Assembly (NCBI GenBank): GCA_903847545.1
Contig: CAINDZ010000383.1
Location: 1-17,262 of the forward strand
Length of the DNA stretch: 17,262 nucleotides
Source: an uncultured bacterium
GTDB taxonomy: Bacteria > Krumholzibacteriota > Krumholzibacteriia > LZORAL124-64-63
Direction: 5' to 3'
In this document: one piece after another, positions 15,742 through 17,262 of the stretch
Position numbering within the stretch: the stretch's first letter is position 1
How the letters are laid out: each line of letters begins with the position of its first letter
Made by a program: the position numbers and the translations under genes
The notes under the pieces: model-generated
Seen by the model: the letters and a program-made list of their open reading frames with translations, nothing else
Database searches by the model: none
What the model was told of the DNA's origin: nothing

Positions 15742-17262
15742 GTGCGCTACCGCCGACTGCTGCCGTTGACCGCGTTCGTTTTCGTCGCCTGGGCCTGCAC
15801 CCTTTCCGCGGCCGACGCGCTGGCGGGCCAGAAGCGCCGCGACAAGGAAGCCGACGCGGCGCCGGCGGTGCTGCCGCTGCTGCGCAAGCTGCCGCCGAGC
15901 GCCGAGATCCTGCGCCTGGAGAACGGCCTGCCGGTGGTGCTGCTGCGCAACCCCGGCCAGCCGATGGCCGGCGTCTACACGCAGGTGCTGGTGGGCTCGG
16001 CCCGCGAGGACTACCGCACCAGCGGCATGAGCCACATGCTCGAGCACCTGCTGTTCAACGGCACCGAGAAGTACACGCAGGAGCAGCTCTACCAGGCCGC
16101 CGACGCCATCGGCGCCTACAACAACGCCAACACGACCGACTTCTACACGAACTACATGATGGTCGTGCCGGCCGAGCAGCTCGAGAAGGGCATGGAGCTG
16201 CAGTCGCAGATGCTCTTCCATTCGCTGATCCCGGCCGAGAAGTTCGCCAAGGAGCAGGGCATCGTCGTCGGCGAGATCGTGCAGGGCCGCGACCGCCCCG
16301 GCGCCTTCGCCGAGGATGTCGTGCACTCGCTGGTGTTCGCGGGCTCGGACCTGGAGCTGCCCACGGTCGGCACGCGCGCGACCATCGAGCACATGCAGCG
16401 CGACGACGTCTACGCCTTCTACCGCGACTGGTACGTGCCCAACAACATGATCCTGACCGTCGCGGGCAACTTCGACCGCGACCAGGCCGTGGCGTGGCTG
16501 GAGCAGTACTACGGCGGCGTGGCCCCCGGCACGCTGGACGCGCCCGAGGTCGATGCGGTCGCCCCGATCGAGGGCGTGCGCGGCGTGGCGCGGCGCGGGG
16601 GCGACACGCGCACTCTGGCGCTGGCCTTCGCGGCCCCGACCTGGAAGGACGACGACTACTTCCCGTTCCTCGTCGCGCAGGAACTGCTGACGCTCGAGGG
16701 CGACGGCATCCTCACGCGGGCGCTGGAGGCCCTGGACGAGGGCGTTCGCCCCGCGGTGCGCACGTCGTGGGAATCGGCGCCCGGGTTCGGCCGCCTGGTG
16801 CTGCACTTCGACCTGGCGCCGGGCACCGACGCCGAGGCCATCCTGCCCCTGGTGCAGCGCGCGCTGGCCGACGCCCAGGACGCGGGCGTCGAGGAGGCGG
16901 CCATCCGCGGCATCGCCCGCCTGAACGCGACGCAGACGCTGCTCAACCGCGAGCAGCTGCGGATGACGGGCATCTACATCGCCGACGCGCTGGTGCAGGG
17001 CGGGCCGGACATGTTGCTGTCGTACACCGACCTGCTCAATGCCGTGACCGCCGACGATGTGGCGCGCGTGCTCGACCGCTGGCTGGCCGGCGAGTCGTGC
17101 CTGGCCGTGCTGGTCGAGCCTGCGGACAAGCCTGCCGGCGACGAGGTCGCCGGGGCCGGCAAGGCGCCGGCGATGCCGCCGGCGATGGCGGCGGCGATGG
17201 GCGGCGGCAAGCCCGCCGGCATGCCGCCCGCGATGCCGCCTGCGACCGGCGGGGCCAAGCCG
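15742..17262 (+). CDS. Exported M16 family zinc metallopeptidase (3' end outside window)
   Basis: The frame runs from a GTG at 15742 (AAGGAG six bases upstream) to the window edge with no stop, giving 507 residues. A signal peptide ends near ALA|GQ at residue 28, so the enzyme acts outside the cytoplasm. The inverted zinc motif HMLEH is at residues 98-102, and the third ligand Glu178 (in VVGEIVQ) is 76 residues after His102, as in pitrilysin and processing peptidases. Conserved features follow: SHMLEHLLFNGTE, YNNANTTDFYTNY, and YVPNNMILTVAGNF. The first M16 and M16_C pair ends near residue 470. Residues 473-507 are a Met/Pro/Ala/Gly/Lys low-complexity stretch that could be a C-terminal tail or a linker to a second M16 half, as in the 900-residue two-half enzymes. 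Confidence 0.93.
   Translation, partial: MRYRRLLPLTAFVFVAWACTLSAADALAGQKRRDKEADAAPAVLPLLRKLPPSAEILRLENGLPVVLLRNPGQPMAGVYTQVLVGSAREDYRTSGMSHMLEHLLFNGTEKYTQEQLYQAADAIGAYNNANTTDFYTNYMMVVPAEQLEKGMELQSQMLFHSLIPAEKFAKEQGIVVGEIVQGRDRPGAFAEDVVHSLVFAGSDLELPTVGTRATIEHMQRDDVYAFYRDWYVPNNMILTVAGNFDRDQAVAWLEQYYGGVAPGTLDAPEVDAVAPIEGVRGVARRGGDTRTLALAFAAPTWKDDDYFPFLVAQELLTLEGDGILTRALEALDEGVRPAVRTSWESAPGFGRLVLHFDLAPGTDAEAILPLVQRALADAQDAGVEEAAIRGIARLNATQTLLNREQLRMTGIYIADALVQGGPDMLLSYTDLLNAVTADDVARVLDRWLAGESCLAVLVEPADKPAGDEVAGAGKAPAMPPAMAAAMGGGKPAGMPPAMPPATGGAKP
17158..17262 (+). repeat. Low-complexity Met/Pro/Ala/Gly coding repeat at the end of the M16 gene
   Basis: Imperfect repeats of GCGATGCCGCC-like units encode blocks such as PAMPPAM and AGMPPAMPPA, separated by GGGK and GGAK. 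Five methionines occur in 35 residues. The pattern continues to the window edge, so its full length is unknown. Confidence 0.7.

Overview
The window is about 70% GC with near-uniform G/C third positions. Its outer-envelope genes point to a Gram-negative bacterium of the FCB-type lineages (uncultured phyla near Eisenbacteria, Krumholzibacteriota or Latescibacterota). The indicators are a secreted protein with a type IX-like C-terminal sorting domain, a PorV/PorQ-like outer membrane protein, and a TonB-dependent receptor with a carboxypeptidase-regulatory-like N-terminal domain. The lineage is inferred from gene content only. No RNA gene, insertion sequence, phage gene or CRISPR array was seen.

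Layout. Positions 3-197 hold the 3' end of a gene whose product ends in a four-cysteine zinc ribbon. Convergent to it on the minus strand lies a two-gene operon, pabB (2435 to 891) and pabA (894 to 265), joined by an ATGA overlap; together they encode 4-amino-4-deoxychorismate synthase for folate synthesis. A divergent intergenic region of about 220 bp carries a TTGACA-type promoter candidate that reads right.

From 2653 to 11345 runs a tightly coupled five-gene envelope cassette: secreted sorting-domain protein, Ig-like lipoprotein, TonB-dependent receptor, PorV-like barrel, and NHL-repeat lipoprotein. All four junctions overlap (GTGA, GTGA, 7 bp, TGATG), so the proteins are probably made together and may form one surface assembly. 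This is the most interesting part of the window.

A stand-alone chemoreceptor gene follows (11480-12859). Its small periplasmic domain carries one CxxCH haem c site, which suggests redox or gas sensing. A second rightward cluster (13055 to the window end) holds a deoxynucleoside kinase, an adenosine-deaminase-like enzyme, triosephosphate isomerase and an exported M16 zinc peptidase cut by the window edge. Spacing is 24-44 bp and each gene has a Shine-Dalgarno site. The first two are nucleoside salvage genes, tpiA is glycolytic, and the peptidase works outside the cytoplasm.

Six of the eleven genes with a visible start use GTG or TTG (counting 10191 as ATG), each with a good ribosome binding site. 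No gap without a gene exceeds 300 bases.
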